Positions 43,389 through 52,246 of a stretch of 64,000 nt of DNA are shown here, piece by piece. Source of the stretch: Gordonia crocea (GTDB taxonomy: Bacteria; Actinomycetota; Actinomycetes; Mycobacteriales; Mycobacteriaceae); the NCBI RefSeq assembly GCF_009932435.1, contig NZ_BJOU01000001.1:434001-498000 (forward strand), written 5' to 3'. A model generated the notes under the pieces. That model was not told the origin of the DNA. It saw nothing but the letters and a program-made list of their open reading frames with translations, and searched no databases. The position numbers were made by a program, and so were the translations under genes. Position 1 is the stretch's first letter, and each line of letters begins with the position of its first letter.

Positions 43389-44714
43389 TTAGGCGGCGGC
43401 GTGGTCAGCGAGGGTGAGGGTGCGTCGGTTGTGGCAGCGGATCCAGTCACCTCCTTCGGGACTCTGGAACCAGGGGTGGCCGTCGAAGCCGATCTGGATG
43501 TTCCATCCTTTGCCGTGGACATACGTGTGGTGATGCAGGCTGCACAGCAGGACGGTGTTTTTGAGGTTTGTCTCGCCCCCGTCAGCCCACTGCTGAATAT
43601 GGTGGCCTTCGCACCAGGCTGATGGTCTGCCGCAGCCGGGGAATTGGCAACCACCATCGCGTGCCTCCAGGGCGCGGCGGAGGGTGCCGGTGACGAATCG
43701 TTGGGTACGTTTGGCATCCAGCGGCACCGAGTCTGCGGTGATCAACGCGGTGACTTCGGTATTGCCGCAGGCGATTTCGCGGGCCGTCTCGGCTGATACC
43801 GAGCCGGTGAATCCCAACCGCGCGACTCGCGAGTCTCCTTCACCACCGCTACCGACCAGGACAGGCAGGGGCACGGTCATGGTGATGTGCGGGACGACCC
43901 CGCCCACAGTCGGACGATTCCGTGAGGCCAGGTATGCGGTGATCACGCTGACCAGGGCATCGGCGGTGCGTTGCGCCCTGGGGCGCGGATCGGGGGAGCC
44001 GTCGGGTGCGGGGATGGGTTTCGCGAGCGCGTCTAGCGCGGTGTGGAGTTTCTCCCCAGACAGCTGATCCAGATCAGCTTCCAGGGTCACGCGACCCTCG
44101 TCAGTCCGGGTGATTGATGCCTGGTTCAACGACGGATTGTCCGCGGGCGGTGTGCTGGGTGGATCGAGTGGCGCGAGCTCGTGGCCGAGTTCGCGGGCTT
44201 TCTCCATGACTTGGGCGGGTTGATCGATTCGGGCGTGCGCCAACAGCGTCGTCGCCGTCTTGTCTCGCACCGCGGTGAACCCATCAGCACCCATGCGGGT
44301 GGCGATGTGGTCCAAGCCGCGGATCACCGCATCCGCATGCTCAACGGTGAGGTCGCCGTCGCGGACGTCACGCACCACGTTCGGCAGATCATCCAGATGC
44401 TGGGCCAACCGGGCCACCCGGTTGACGGTGGCCGGCGCCAACGGTAGTTCCCGCAACAGATCGCGGCCGTTCTTCATCCGATTCCGAACCGGGATGCCGA
44501 TGGCTTCAGCCCGGGCGGTCGCGGCAGCCAGCAGATAGGAGGCGATGTTGCCCATCCGTATCGCGGTGACCATCACCCCCAGCACAGCCTTGTCGTCGAC
44601 AATCGCCTCCGCCGACGCCAACAACGCGCCCATGCCGGTACCGGATTCAACGGCGGCCGGCACCAAGTCGTCGGCCAGTTCGGTGACGAATGCGGTGAGT
44701 TCGTCGTGGTTCAT
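43389..44714 (-). CDS. DUF222 / 13E12-type HNH endonuclease (2)
   Basis: A 441-residue second member of the 13E12 family, shorter than the one at 20947-22668. The HNH end reads CQFPGCGRPSAWCEGHHIQQWADGG, then LKNTVLLCSLHHHTYVHGKGW, giving Cys pairs and the HH/N/H metal site. The N-terminal about 300 residues are the helical DUF222 part. Function is unknown. It ends 145 bases from the acyl dehydrogenase gene of the siderophore operon, and an AT-rich stretch upstream (44760-44805) likely holds its promoter. The two DUF222 genes bracket the siderophore locus. Confidence 0.85.
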   Translation of the reverse strand: MNHDELTAFVTELADDLVPAAVESGTGMGALLASAEAIVDDKAVLGVMVTAIRMGNIASYLLAAATARAEAIGIPVRNRMKNGRDLLRELPLAPATVNRVARLAQHLDDLPNVVRDVRDGDLTVEHADAVIRGLDHIATRMGADGFTAVRDKTATTLLAHARIDQPAQVMEKARELGHELAPLDPPSTPPADNPSLNQASITRTDEGRVTLEADLDQLSGEKLHTALDALAKPIPAPDGSPDPRPRAQRTADALVSVITAYLASRNRPTVGGVVPHITMTVPLPVLVGSGGEGDSRVARLGFTGSVSAETAREIACGNTEVTALITADSVPLDAKRTQRFVTGTLRRALEARDGGCQFPGCGRPSAWCEGHHIQQWADGGETNLKNTVLLCSLHHHTYVHGKGWNIQIGFDGHPWFQSPEGGDWIRCHNRRTLTLADHAAA

Positions 44715-45127
44715 GTGGCCCCCCAGGTCCGGGTTCGCATCATGTTGTGCGGTCCCGCAATAGAAACTATGTACTGATGATCTTTTATTTAAATACTACA
44801 CTACGCGAGGGGTCTGACAAGGGCATTTTTATGGGCTTGACCTGCGCAGACAATGCCGCGGCGCAGCAGCAGTTTCGGCCTGTGTCGACACGTGATTGAG
44901 AATGTCGCCAGGTGCGCGGTGGTTGCACGTGGCAAGCTGCAGCGCCCGCCTGAGCAGGAGGCAAGACCGAGGCCTGTGCCGTTGTGCACCTGGCCTGGCT
45001 GTCTCGACGAACAGATCGAGGCGATGGCCACCGTTTCAGTTCACCCGGATCGGTCGGTGATTCGCACATGAGCAGCCCAACCGGAGGTGACGCTCACGCA
45101 CATCAGCACCCGGAGCCGGCGAAACAA
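44715..45127. other. intergenic region with an AT-rich island
   Basis: About 410 bases without a convincing gene. Positions 44760-44805 are unusually AT-rich for this genome (CTTTTATTTAAATACTACAC), suitable for the promoter of the DUF222 gene at 44714. Two small open frames (44785-45069 minus, 44853-45071 plus) lack recognisable products or start signals. Confidence 0.5.
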
Positions 45128-45161
45128 CGGCGCCCGTCCCCAATGACGGGGACGGGCGCCG
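45128..45161 (-). terminator. strong hairpin after the thiolase gene
   Basis: A 14-pair perfect stem (CGGCGCCCGTCCCC / GGGGACGGGCGCCG) with a six-base loop lies 31 bases past the thiolase stop; on the minus strand TTGTTTC follows. It should end the thioesterase-NTF2-thiolase transcript. Confidence 0.75.
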
Positions 45162-45191
45162 CTAGGCCTCTTGACGAGAGCTGCCTACAAC

Positions 45192-46325
45192 TCAGTCGAG
45201 CAGCTCCAGGATCGTCGCGTTCGCCATGCCGCCGGCCTCGCACATCGTCTGGAGGCCGTAGCGAATCCCGTTGTCGCGCATGTGGTGAACCAGGCGGGTC
45301 ATCAGGATCGCTCCGGAACCGCCGAGCGGGTGTCCGACGGCGATGGCGCCGCCGAGCGGGTTCAGCACCTCGTCGGAGGCGCCGATCTCGGCCTGCCAGG
45401 CCATCGGCACCGGGGCGAAGGCCTCGTTGACCTCGAACGCGCCGATGTCGCCGACCGACAGCCCGGACCGCTTCAGTGCCTTCTCGGTGGCGGGGATGGG
45501 GCCGGTCAGCATGATCACCGGATCGTCGGCGGCCAGCACCGCGGTGTGGATGCGGGCCAATGGGGACCAACCCTGTTCGCGCGCATAATCACTCGTGGTG
45601 ATCAACAGCCCGCCGGCACCGTCGGAGATCTGCGACGAGTTGCCCGCGGTGATGACGCCGTCGGCGTCGAAGGCGGTCTTGAGTCCGGCGAGCGTCTCCA
45701 CCGTCGTGCCGCGCCGCAGACCCTCGTCGACGGCGAGCTCATCGAGGGCGACCAACTGGCGGTCGAAGGCGCCGGCGTCGATCGCGGCGGCGGTGCGCTC
45801 ATGTGAGCGCGCCGCGTACTCGTCGGTCTGCGTGCGGTTCATGCCCCACTTGCGGGCCACCATCTCCGCGCCGATGCCCTGATTGAATCCGTCGACACCG
45901 AACCGCTCGAGTACCGACGGCGGATAGGGCTGTCCGTCGCCGCGGGCCGACCCCATCGGGACGCGCGACATGGACTCCACCCCGCCGGCGATCGCCACGT
46001 CGTACTGGCCGGAAATCACCCCGGCGGCGGCGAAGTGAACGGCCTGCTGGGCCGATCCACAACGGCGGTCGACGACGGTCGCCGGGACGGACTCGGGCCA
46101 CCCGGCCGCCAGCACCGCCACGCGCCCGACACTGCCGGCCTGGTCGCCGACCTGGCTGACACAACCCCAGACCACGTCGTCGACGACGGCGGGGTCGAAG
46201 CCGGAGCGTTGCGCCAGTGCGGTGAGTACCGAGGCGGAGAGGTCGGCCGGGTGGACCCCGGCGAGGGAACCCTTGCGCTTGCCGATCGGGGTGCGGACCG
46301 CGTCGACGATGACTGCATCTCTCAT
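45192..46325 (-). CDS. thiolase (acetyl-CoA acyltransferase)
   Basis: A 377-residue degradative-type thiolase. The nucleophile is C89 in DRRCGSAQQ; the second block is VNEAFAPVPMAW; the C-terminal blocks GHPLGGSGA and MCEAGGMANATIL provide the catalytic His and second Cys. It cleaves 3-ketoacyl-CoA with CoA. Sequence features are nearest the FadA-type thiolases of fatty acid or steroid side-chain breakdown, but no KstR box is seen ahead of this operon. Its ATG overlaps the upstream stop (ATGA), so it is the third gene of an operon with the thioesterase and NTF2-like genes. Confidence 0.87.
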   Translation of the reverse strand: MRDAVIVDAVRTPIGKRKGSLAGVHPADLSASVLTALAQRSGFDPAVVDDVVWGCVSQVGDQAGSVGRVAVLAAGWPESVPATVVDRRCGSAQQAVHFAAAGVISGQYDVAIAGGVESMSRVPMGSARGDGQPYPPSVLERFGVDGFNQGIGAEMVARKWGMNRTQTDEYAARSHERTAAAIDAGAFDRQLVALDELAVDEGLRRGTTVETLAGLKTAFDADGVITAGNSSQISDGAGGLLITTSDYAREQGWSPLARIHTAVLAADDPVIMLTGPIPATEKALKRSGLSVGDIGAFEVNEAFAPVPMAWQAEIGASDEVLNPLGGAIAVGHPLGGSGAILMTRLVHHMRDNGIRYGLQTMCEAGGMANATILELLD

Positions 46326-46654
46326 GCCCGCATTGTGTCACCGGGCGTCGTGCCGTCGAGGTAGCACCACTTCCCGGCCTCGCGCACGAAGCGGGAACGC
46401 TCGTGCAGAATGCCGACCTCCCCGTCGGTGCCGAGATAGGTGGCGCGGAACTCGACGACGCCGGTCTCGTCGTCGGGCCCGCCGTCGACGACCTCGACGA
46501 TCTGCAGTCCCCGCCAGCGCGGGTTGTCGGCGAGGTCCAGCGATGCCGGCCGCGTCGACGGGTGCCACGTGCGCAGCAGCCAGGTCGCGTCGGCGTCGCG
46601 GAAGGCGTTGAAGCGCGACCGCATCAATTCCGCGGCGGTGGCCGGTTCGGTCAC
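46322..46654 (-). CDS. YchJ-like NTF2-fold domain protein
   Basis: A 110-residue protein matching the central NTF2-like domain of YchJ/UPF0225 proteins (AAELMRSRFNAFRDADATWLLRTWHPSTRP at the start; VVEFRATYL and FVREAGKWCYLDG later). The zinc-binding SEC-C motifs that flank this domain in full YchJ are absent. The GTG at 46654 overlaps the thioesterase stop (GTGA), and its own stop overlaps the thiolase start, so it is tightly coupled. Role unknown; a small-ligand-binding or hydratase-like function with its lipid neighbours is possible. Confidence 0.7.
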   Translation of the reverse strand: MTEPATAAELMRSRFNAFRDADATWLLRTWHPSTRPASLDLADNPRWRGLQIVEVVDGGPDDETGVVEFRATYLGTDGEVGILHERSRFVREAGKWCYLDGTTPGDTMRA

Positions 46655-47448
46655 GTCGGGTCTTTGAAGTAGACCAGCTGGTGGGTGCTGGCCAGCAGCA
46701 CATCGCCGCCCCACAGTTGCCCGGACTGGTCGAAGTGGCCGTTGCCGAACCGGGCCGCCCGGGCGGTACCCAGGACGTGGTCGCTGCCCTGGGCGGCCAG
46801 CTCGTCGGGGGTCGCGTGGAAGTAGGTGGTCAGGGTGATGGTTCCGGCCGGCATGTAGGTGCCGTGGCGCAGGAAGACGCGCGGGAAGAAGGCGTCGGTC
46901 ATCGACGTCAGTGCCGGGTAGTCCAGCGGGCGCTCGGGCAGGTCGCGCAGCCACAGCGTCGACGTGGAGTCGTCGCTCTTGCCGCCGTCGAGGCCGCCGA
47001 CGACGAACCGCTTGTCGTAGTTGCTCGCCCAGGCGATGAAGTCGGGGAAATCCAGGGCGGCAACGTTTTCCGCGGGTGGCACGTCGGGGCGGACCGCCTC
47101 GGTGTCGGACCAGGTGGCGCGGTGGATACCGAAGACCGCGCTGCCGGTGGAGACCGTCTGGCCCTCCTGGGAGATGGTGAAGGTCCAGTGTTGGTTGGTC
47201 CGGTTGGTCCGCACGATCTGGGTGTGCAGGTCCCAGGTGCCGTTGGCGACCGGGGCGGCGTAGTTGATGGTCAGCGCCAGGGGGGTGCCGAGGACGTCGG
47301 GGTGCTGCTGCAGGGCGTTGACGACGGTCGCGGCGGTGATGCCGCCGAACGGGCCGACCATGTTGTCGTAGGCCTGGTGGGTGGTCGCGTAGAAGACGCC
47401 GTCACCGCGGGCCTCGACGCGGATTGCTTCATCGAAGACGTGGGTCAT
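46651..47448 (-). CDS. acyl-CoA thioesterase (double hotdog, TesB-like)
   Basis: A 265-residue double-hotdog protein. The first hotdog carries MVGPFGGITAATVVNALQQHP and a strand LALTINYAAPVANGTW; the second carries PERPLDYPALTSMTDAFFPRVF and TLTTYFHATPDELAAQGSDHVLGTARAARFGNGHFDQSGQLWGGDVLLASTHQLVYF, typical of actinobacterial TesB-like/4HBT_3 thioesterases. It would hydrolyse acyl-CoA. It is first in the operon with the NTF2-like and thiolase genes, suggesting work on the same CoA-ester pool. It ends well short of the R2lox gene on the same strand (44 bases). Confidence 0.8.
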   Translation of the reverse strand: MTHVFDEAIRVEARGDGVFYATTHQAYDNMVGPFGGITAATVVNALQQHPDVLGTPLALTINYAAPVANGTWDLHTQIVRTNRTNQHWTFTISQEGQTVSTGSAVFGIHRATWSDTEAVRPDVPPAENVAALDFPDFIAWASNYDKRFVVGGLDGGKSDDSTSTLWLRDLPERPLDYPALTSMTDAFFPRVFLRHGTYMPAGTITLTTYFHATPDELAAQGSDHVLGTARAARFGNGHFDQSGQLWGGDVLLASTHQLVYFKDPT

Positions 47449-47492
47449 TCTTCGACCCTACTGCCGGGTGATTCCGGTGGCGGAGTTGCTGT

Positions 47493-48449
47493 TCAGTCTT
47501 TGAGGGAGCGGCGGTCCTCCTCGCCCATCGTGTACTCGAGTTCGGCCGGGGAGTAGTCGAGGTCGATCTCTTCGGGTGCCCGCCCGCGCGCGGACTCGAT
47601 CGCGCCGAGGCGGCGTTGGGCCCGGTCGGCGGCGTAGTTGACGAAGTCGTCGTTGTCGAAGCCGAAGGGCGGGTCGTCGAACCGCTCGTTGACCCAGGTG
47701 ATCATCTCGAGGGCGATCGGGAGCAGTTCGCCCATGCGTCCGGTGACGACATCCCAGAGGGAGTCGTCGGCGGCGACGTGGCGGCGGCAGGTGAACGTGC
47801 CCCAGGCCATGTGGCGCCGCTCGTCGTCGGAGATGTGGCCGATCAGATCCTGCATGCCGTACAGGATGTTGTTCTCGACGCAGACCCTGTTCCACGCGTA
47901 GTAGCCGGTGAGCGCGAGGCTGCCTTCCACGACGTGGTTGTAGGTGACGCTGGCGCGGATCTGGTTGCGCGGGGACGGGTCGTCGCGCAGGATCCGCAGC
48001 GACTGCGGGAGTTCCTCGTAGAACAGTTTGCGGTAGTGAGGGTTCTCCGCGACGTAGGGGTGCAGGTCCTCGGTCAGGCCGACCGCGTCCATCCACAGGC
48101 GGAAGCCCTGCGCATGCTTGGCCTCTTCTAGGCAGAACTGGGTCAGGTACATCTCGTCGCCGAACCGGTTCTCCGCGGCCATTGCCGACATGAACGGTTG
48201 GATGTCTTCAGTGACGGCTTCTTCGCCGGCGACGAATTGCGCAACCAAGTAGCAGGCGCTGCGCCGCTGCTCGTCGCTCAATCCCGCCCAATCGACGGCC
48301 TCCTTGCTGAAGTCGATATCGACGGGGTTCCAGGTCTTGGCGTTGCCCTTGGTGAAGAGCCGCAGGGGGAAGGCGTCCCAGTGGAGGCCGCCTGCGCGCA
48401 GTGACGCGAATCCGTCTCGTAGTTCGGCTGGGGAATGGGCTGTGGTCAT
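47493..48449 (-). CDS. R2-like ligand-binding oxidase (R2lox, Rv0233-like)
   Basis: A 318-residue ferritin-fold protein very similar to mycobacterial R2lox, a Mn/Fe oxidase once labelled NrdB. Metal ligands are seen in [39 protein letters not shown] and [17 protein letters not shown]. The valine and tyrosine that form the R2lox ether cross-link (V71-Y162 in the Mycobacterium protein) are both kept. A long-chain lipid is bound in known structures; the physiological substrate is unknown. It is not a ribonucleotide reductase subunit by these features. Starts at 48449 and 48461 (ATG) are both possible. Confidence 0.9.
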   Translation of the reverse strand: MTTAHSPAELRDGFASLRAGGLHWDAFPLRLFTKGNAKTWNPVDIDFSKEAVDWAGLSDEQRRSACYLVAQFVAGEEAVTEDIQPFMSAMAAENRFGDEMYLTQFCLEEAKHAQGFRLWMDAVGLTEDLHPYVAENPHYRKLFYEELPQSLRILRDDPSPRNQIRASVTYNHVVEGSLALTGYYAWNRVCVENNILYGMQDLIGHISDDERRHMAWGTFTCRRHVAADDSLWDVVTGRMGELLPIALEMITWVNERFDDPPFGFDNDDFVNYAADRAQRRLGAIESARGRAPEEIDLDYSPAELEYTMGEEDRRSLKD

Positions 48450-48593
48450 AGTCGCGACCATAACCACGACCGTCCGCGCGCCGTGCCGGTTCGGTGGAGT
48501 CCCCCTTCGGGTCCGAGACGCCGGGCGGCAAACGTTGGAATCGGGCTGGTTGTGGCATTCTCGTCGGTGCGCGCCTGCCGCAGGATCAGGGGT

Positions 48594-49061
48594 ATGCGAG
48601 TTATAGCTGTGGCCGCGGCCTTCGTCGCCGTGGTCCTCGGGGGAATCGGTCCGGCTGCGGCGGCGCCGCCGAGTCCCGACCCGGCCCAGCCGGCCAACGG
48701 GCAGTCGGCACCGGGGTATCGGACCGAGCGGACGGTGACGCCGCCGTTGTCGCCGATCCAGGTTCCGCCGCCGATCGTCACCGGCGGTGATGCGCGCTCG
48801 CGGACCGTTGTCTATCGGGCCTATCCGTTCCTCGCCGACTGGCTGCACCGGGCCATCGGGCGCCAGCCGTGGGAGATCCGCGGGGCCGCCCGGATTAGCT
48901 TTCTCAACCCGGCCGACGGAAAGACGGTGGTCATCAACCCGAACGGCCACTGCGACTTCACCGACGGGCACCACGTCGGACGTGGTCGTGCGCTGGCGCC
49001 GATCGTCGTCGACGCCGGTGGGTTCGCGGTGCGCATCGAGCCCCGCGCCCACCGCGTGTAG
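48594..49061 (+). CDS. secreted protein of unknown function
   Basis: A 155-residue exported protein: signal peptide [17 protein letters not shown] with cleavage near AAA-P, a Pro-rich linker (residues 25-65), then a compact domain with [30 protein letters not shown] and [16 protein letters not shown]. No known family was recognised. GGGG lies just before the ATG. It diverges from R2lox and precedes the GAF-domain reductase gene by 43 bases. Confidence 0.6.
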   Translation: MRVIAVAAAFVAVVLGGIGPAAAAPPSPDPAQPANGQSAPGYRTERTVTPPLSPIQVPPPIVTGGDARSRTVVYRAYPFLADWLHRAIGRQPWEIRGAARISFLNPADGKTVVINPNGHCDFTDGHHVGRGRALAPIVVDAGGFAVRIEPRAHRV

Positions 49062-49104
49062 CTGCGCCTTGTCTCGGCCGCCGACAGTGGGCGACGATGG
49101 CTAG

Positions 49105-49557
49105 ATGACCGACTACCCGGCATTGGTGGAGCAGGCGCGCGGCTTGCTCGCCGACGAACGCGACCCGATCGCCAACGCGGCAAACCTCTCGGCGCTCGTG
49201 TTTCACGCGCTGCCACAGGTCAATTGGGCGGGTTTCTACCTGTTCGACGGCACCGAGCTGGTGGTCGGGCCGTTCCAGGGAAAACCGGCCTGTGTGCGTA
49301 TCCCGCTTGACCGCGGCGTGTGCGGGGCGGCCGCGCGGACCCGGTCCACCCAGCTCGTCGCCGACGTCCACGCGGTGCCCGACCACATCGCCTGCGACCC
49401 GGACAGCCGCGCCGAGCTCGTCGTCCCGGTGATCCGCGACGGCGAGCTGTTCGGCGTCTTCGACATGGACAGCCCGGTGACCGACCGGTTCACCGACGAC
49501 GACCGGCGCGGGATCGAGGCGATCGTCGACGTGTTCGTCGAGTCGATTACGGCGTGA
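49105..49557 (+). CDS. free methionine-(R)-sulfoxide reductase (fRMsr, GAF domain)
   Basis: A 150-residue single GAF-domain enzyme that reduces free methionine-R-sulfoxide. The three conserved cysteines are C63 (GPFQGKPACVRI), C73 (GVCGAAA) and C97 (DHIACDPDS), with NWAGFYLF (N40 on) and the acidic SRAELVVP patch. It gives antioxidant repair in the cytosol. Its stop overlaps the convergent dehydrogenase gene by 11 bases. Confidence 0.9.
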   Translation: MTDYPALVEQARGLLADERDPIANAANLSALVFHALPQVNWAGFYLFDGTELVVGPFQGKPACVRIPLDRGVCGAAARTRSTQLVADVHAVPDHIACDPDSRAELVVPVIRDGELFGVFDMDSPVTDRFTDDDRRGIEAIVDVFVESITA

Positions 49558-50617
49558 GGCCCGGCCCCTTGATCAGCGGCAGGTCGAGGGTGGTGCGGAT
49601 TCCGGGGCGGCCGTCGACGACGGCGGGGATCGCGTTCACGATGCGGCCGGCGCCGGCGACGATGGCCGCGTGGTTGTGGTCGCCCTTGGTGCTCGACGGG
49701 ATTATCTCGACCTCGTAGGACGGTTCGCCGGTGATCTCGACGCGGTAGCAGCCGCCGCCCTTGGACGGGCGCTTCCAGTCCGGCCGCAGGTCGTCGCGCA
49801 GCCGGGTCACGTGCTCGATGACGATGCCGGGTTTGCCGTCGACCATGCCGATGATCTCGAATCGCACCGCCGCGCGGGTGCCCTTCTCGATGGTGCCCGC
49901 GGAGATTTCGAAGGTCTCCGGCGCCGGCTCGGACTCGTGGTGCTCGACCACCTCGTCGATCGTGACGCCGAAACCCTCCGACAGGATTTGCAGGGTGGTT
50001 CCCCAGGCCATGCCGAGGATGCCGGGCAGGAACAGCATCGGCGTCTCGTCGAGCGGTTTGCCGAAGCCCATGACGTCGAACATGACGGTGCTGCCGTCGT
50101 AGGTGGCGTAGTCGGCGAGTTCGAGACAGCGGACCTGCTCGACGCGCTGGCAGGTGCCGGCCAGGGCGAAGGGGAGCAGGTCGTTGGCGAAGCCCGGGTC
50201 GACACCGCTGATGAAGATCGACGCGCCGGTCTCCTCGGTGGCGGCTTCGATCTTCGCGATCGCCTTCGGCGGCATCACGTTCCACGGGTACTGCAGGCCG
50301 CCGGGGGCCGATCCGACGACGTTGATGCCGGCGGCGAGGAGGGCGAGGCAGTCGTCGAAGGCTTGGATCGGGCGGGTGTCGCCCATGGCGCAGTAGACGG
50401 CGCAGTCGGGGTGGGTGGCGATCAGCTCGTCGAGGGAGCCGACGGCGGTGATCCCGGTGGTGGTGTCGAGCCCAGCGAGTTCGCCGGCGTCCTTGCCGAT
50501 CTTCGACGGCGTCGAGACGCAGACGGCGACGAGTTCGAAGCGGGGGTCCTCGATCAATTGGGTGAGCGCGAGGCGCCCCACGTTTCCGGTCCCGATGTGT
50601 GCAACGCGGATGGCCAT
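49547..50617 (-). CDS. NAD(P)-dependent dehydrogenase, dihydrodipicolinate-reductase-like
   Basis: A 356-residue Rossmann enzyme starting MAIRVAHIGTGNVGRLALTQLIEDP, with CVSTPSKIGKDAGELAGLD and a C-terminal domain of the amine-dehydrogenase/DapB-like group common in Mycobacteriales. AAGGAGG precedes the ATG by 8 bases. It is divergent from the SDR at 50766 with a KstR-like box between them, so it probably belongs to steroid or lipid catabolism rather than lysine synthesis. The substrate is unknown; 2,4-diaminopentanoate-type activity is one possibility in this family. Confidence 0.75.
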   Translation of the reverse strand: MAIRVAHIGTGNVGRLALTQLIEDPRFELVAVCVSTPSKIGKDAGELAGLDTTTGITAVGSLDELIATHPDCAVYCAMGDTRPIQAFDDCLALLAAGINVVGSAPGGLQYPWNVMPPKAIAKIEAATEETGASIFISGVDPGFANDLLPFALAGTCQRVEQVRCLELADYATYDGSTVMFDVMGFGKPLDETPMLFLPGILGMAWGTTLQILSEGFGVTIDEVVEHHESEPAPETFEISAGTIEKGTRAAVRFEIIGMVDGKPGIVIEHVTRLRDDLRPDWKRPSKGGGCYRVEITGEPSYEVEIIPSSTKGDHNHAAIVAGAGRIVNAIPAVVDGRPGIRTTLDLPLIKGPGLTP

Positions 50618-50719
50618 GGCCGTTTGCCTCCTTGGCGGCGAGTTCGCAGGTCCAGACGTTTCCGCAGGTAGATGTACATCTGTCCGGACTGGTGTCCAAT
50701 CAAGTAGACCACAGATTAG

Positions 50720-50733
50720 TAGAACGTGTTCTC
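50720..50733. promoter_or_regulatory. KstR-type operator (second)
   Basis: TAGAACGTGTTCTC fits the KstR core TnnAACnnGTTnnA at all but the last base, with an AGAACGTGTTCT palindromic heart. It lies 33 bases before the SDR start and about 103 before the divergent dehydrogenase start, so it could control both. Confidence 0.7.
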
Positions 50734-50765
50734 ATTTTGGGTTTTGCGGGGTACCGTTGCTCGCC

Positions 50766-51497
50766 ATGGGACGCGTAGAAGGCAAAGTTGCACTGATCAC
50801 CGGCGGCGCGAGGGGCATGGGCGCGGAGCATGCGCGCGCACTCGTCGCCGAAGGGGGGAAGGTCGTCATCGGCGACGTCCTCGACGACGAGGGCAAGGCG
50901 GTGGCCGAAGAGATCGGGCCGTCGGCGCGATATGTCCACCTCGATGTGACCAGCGAGGAAGACTGGGATGCGGCGATCAAGACCGCCGTCGACGAGTTCG
51001 GCAAACTCACCTGTCTGGTGAACAACGCCGGCATCGTCAACGGGGCGGCGATCGAGAAGTTCCGCATCGACAAGTGGCGCCAGATCATCGACGTCAACCT
51101 GACCGGGACGTTCATCGGAATGGTCAAGGCCGTCGAGCCGATGAAGGCCGTCGGCGGCGGGTCCATCATCAACGTCTCGTCGGTCGAGGGGTTGCAGGGC
51201 AGCCCGTGGGCGCACGGCTATGTCGCGTCGAAGTGGGGGGTCCGCGGCATCGCGAAGTCGGCCGCGCTCGAACTGGCGCCGCACAACATCCGGGTCAACT
51301 CGATCCATCCAGGACTGATCCGCACGCCGATGACCGAGGCGATTCCCGACGGGATGATCAAGATCCCGCTGGGCCGTGCTGCGGAACCGGCCGAGGTTTC
51401 GACGTTCATCGTCTTCCTCGCCAGCGACGAGTCGTCGTATGCGACCGGCACTGAGTTCGTCATGGACGGCGGACTCACCGCCGGCGAGGCGCCGTAG
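50766..51497 (+). CDS. SDR oxidoreductase, FabG3 (3-alpha,20-beta-HSD)-like
   Basis: A 243-residue classical SDR, close to mycobacterial FabG3/Rv2002: GRVEGKVALITGGARGMGAEHARALVAEG, NNAG at 86-89, catalytic S139, Y152, K156 (YVASK) and RVNSIHPGLIRTPMTEAIPD. NADH-linked oxidation or reduction of hydroxysteroids is the expected activity. It is governed by the KstR-like box at 50720. It resembles the SDR at 1736-2485, which has its own KstR-like box, so the two may be paralogous parts of one regulon. No good ribosome-binding site is seen; transcription may be nearly leaderless. Confidence 0.87.
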   Translation: MGRVEGKVALITGGARGMGAEHARALVAEGGKVVIGDVLDDEGKAVAEEIGPSARYVHLDVTSEEDWDAAIKTAVDEFGKLTCLVNNAGIVNGAAIEKFRIDKWRQIIDVNLTGTFIGMVKAVEPMKAVGGGSIINVSSVEGLQGSPWAHGYVASKWGVRGIAKSAALELAPHNIRVNSIHPGLIRTPMTEAIPDGMIKIPLGRAAEPAEVSTFIVFLASDESSYATGTEFVMDGGLTAGEAP

Positions 51498-51508
51498 CGG
51501 CGGATACT

Positions 51509-51538
51509 CCTGTGCGCCAGAGGTATTGGCGCAACAGG
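51509..51538. terminator. hairpin between convergent SDR and VIT genes
   Basis: CCTGTGCGCCA pairs with TGGCGCAACAGG (11 pairs, one bulged A) around a seven-base loop, in the 45-base gap between two convergent stops. Probable bidirectional terminator. Confidence 0.6.
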
Positions 51539-51542
51539 GGGA

Positions 51543-52229
51543 TTAGAGCAACAGGTCGCCCAGCAGGTAGGAGATCGTGATCGTGCCCAGGCCCAGGGCC
51601 AGGGGGCGGACCACGATGGCGCCGGTGTTGGAGTGCCCGAGGCGGGACAACACGACCGACGTGACGACCAGGGACACCGACGCGATGCCGATCGTCCACC
51701 AGACGTGCCAGTCCCATGGGGCCAACAGGGTCGCCAAGAGCGGCATCAACGCACCGATGAAGAAGGCCAGCCCCGCCTGGGCCGCGTCGTACCAGGCGTC
51801 GCGGATCGTCGTGCGGTCGGTGACCCCGTACTCGATGCGCAGCTGGGCGCCCAGCGCGTCGCCGGCCGAGAGTTCGTCGGCGACGCTGCGGGCCGTCGTC
51901 GGGCTGACGCCTTTGGATTCGAACCAGGAGATGAGTTCGGCCTGCTCGTTGTCGGGGGTGATCGCGAGTTTCTGGGCCTCGTGGGCGATGAGGTCGTCCT
52001 CGGCCTCGCGGTCGGCCAAGCGTTCGCCGACCTTCACGCCGAGCACGGTCAGCGCGCCGATGAAGGCATTGATGGCCACCACCGCGTAGGTGGTGTCCGC
52101 GGCAACCTCGGCGCCGGCGAGGCCCAGCCCCACACCGGCGACGGTGATGATGCCGTCGTTGACCTCGGTGATCCAGCCGCGGATCTCGTCGGGTTTCGAG
52201 TCCCGCCAGTGGGGCAGGGGAAGGCGCAT
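51543..52229 (-). CDS. VIT1/CCC1-family membrane protein
   Basis: A 228-residue protein of the vacuolar iron transporter family (VIT1/CCC1, DUF125). The first helix has the family signature WITEVNDGIITVAGVGLGLAGA; an acidic cytosolic region with EDDLIAHEAQKLAIT and a central amphipathic part follow; then three more helices near the C-terminus (GLAFFIGALMPLLATLLAP, WWTIGIASVSLVVTSVVL, LALGLGTITISYLLGDLLL). Family members export Fe/Mn from the cytosol. Activity toward iron would fit an organism managing iron, but no iron box is seen here. Confidence 0.8.
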   Translation of the reverse strand: MRLPLPHWRDSKPDEIRGWITEVNDGIITVAGVGLGLAGAEVAADTTYAVVAINAFIGALTVLGVKVGERLADREAEDDLIAHEAQKLAITPDNEQAELISWFESKGVSPTTARSVADELSAGDALGAQLRIEYGVTDRTTIRDAWYDAAQAGLAFFIGALMPLLATLLAPWDWHVWWTIGIASVSLVVTSVVLSRLGHSNTGAIVVRPLALGLGTITISYLLGDLLL

Positions 52230-52246
52230 GCGACGAGGGTACGACC

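Noticed and set aside
44785..45071. Small overlapping frames in the intergenic region after DUF222 (2)
   Set aside because: No start signals, no recognisable product, and opposite frames of similar length.
47493..48449. Ribonucleotide reductase beta subunit
   Set aside because: The motif set, including cross-link residues and length, fits R2lox; no nrdA-type gene is near.
49547..50617. Lysine-pathway dihydrodipicolinate reductase
   Set aside because: It is much longer than DapB, lacks its diagnostic substrate motif and is under a KstR-like site.
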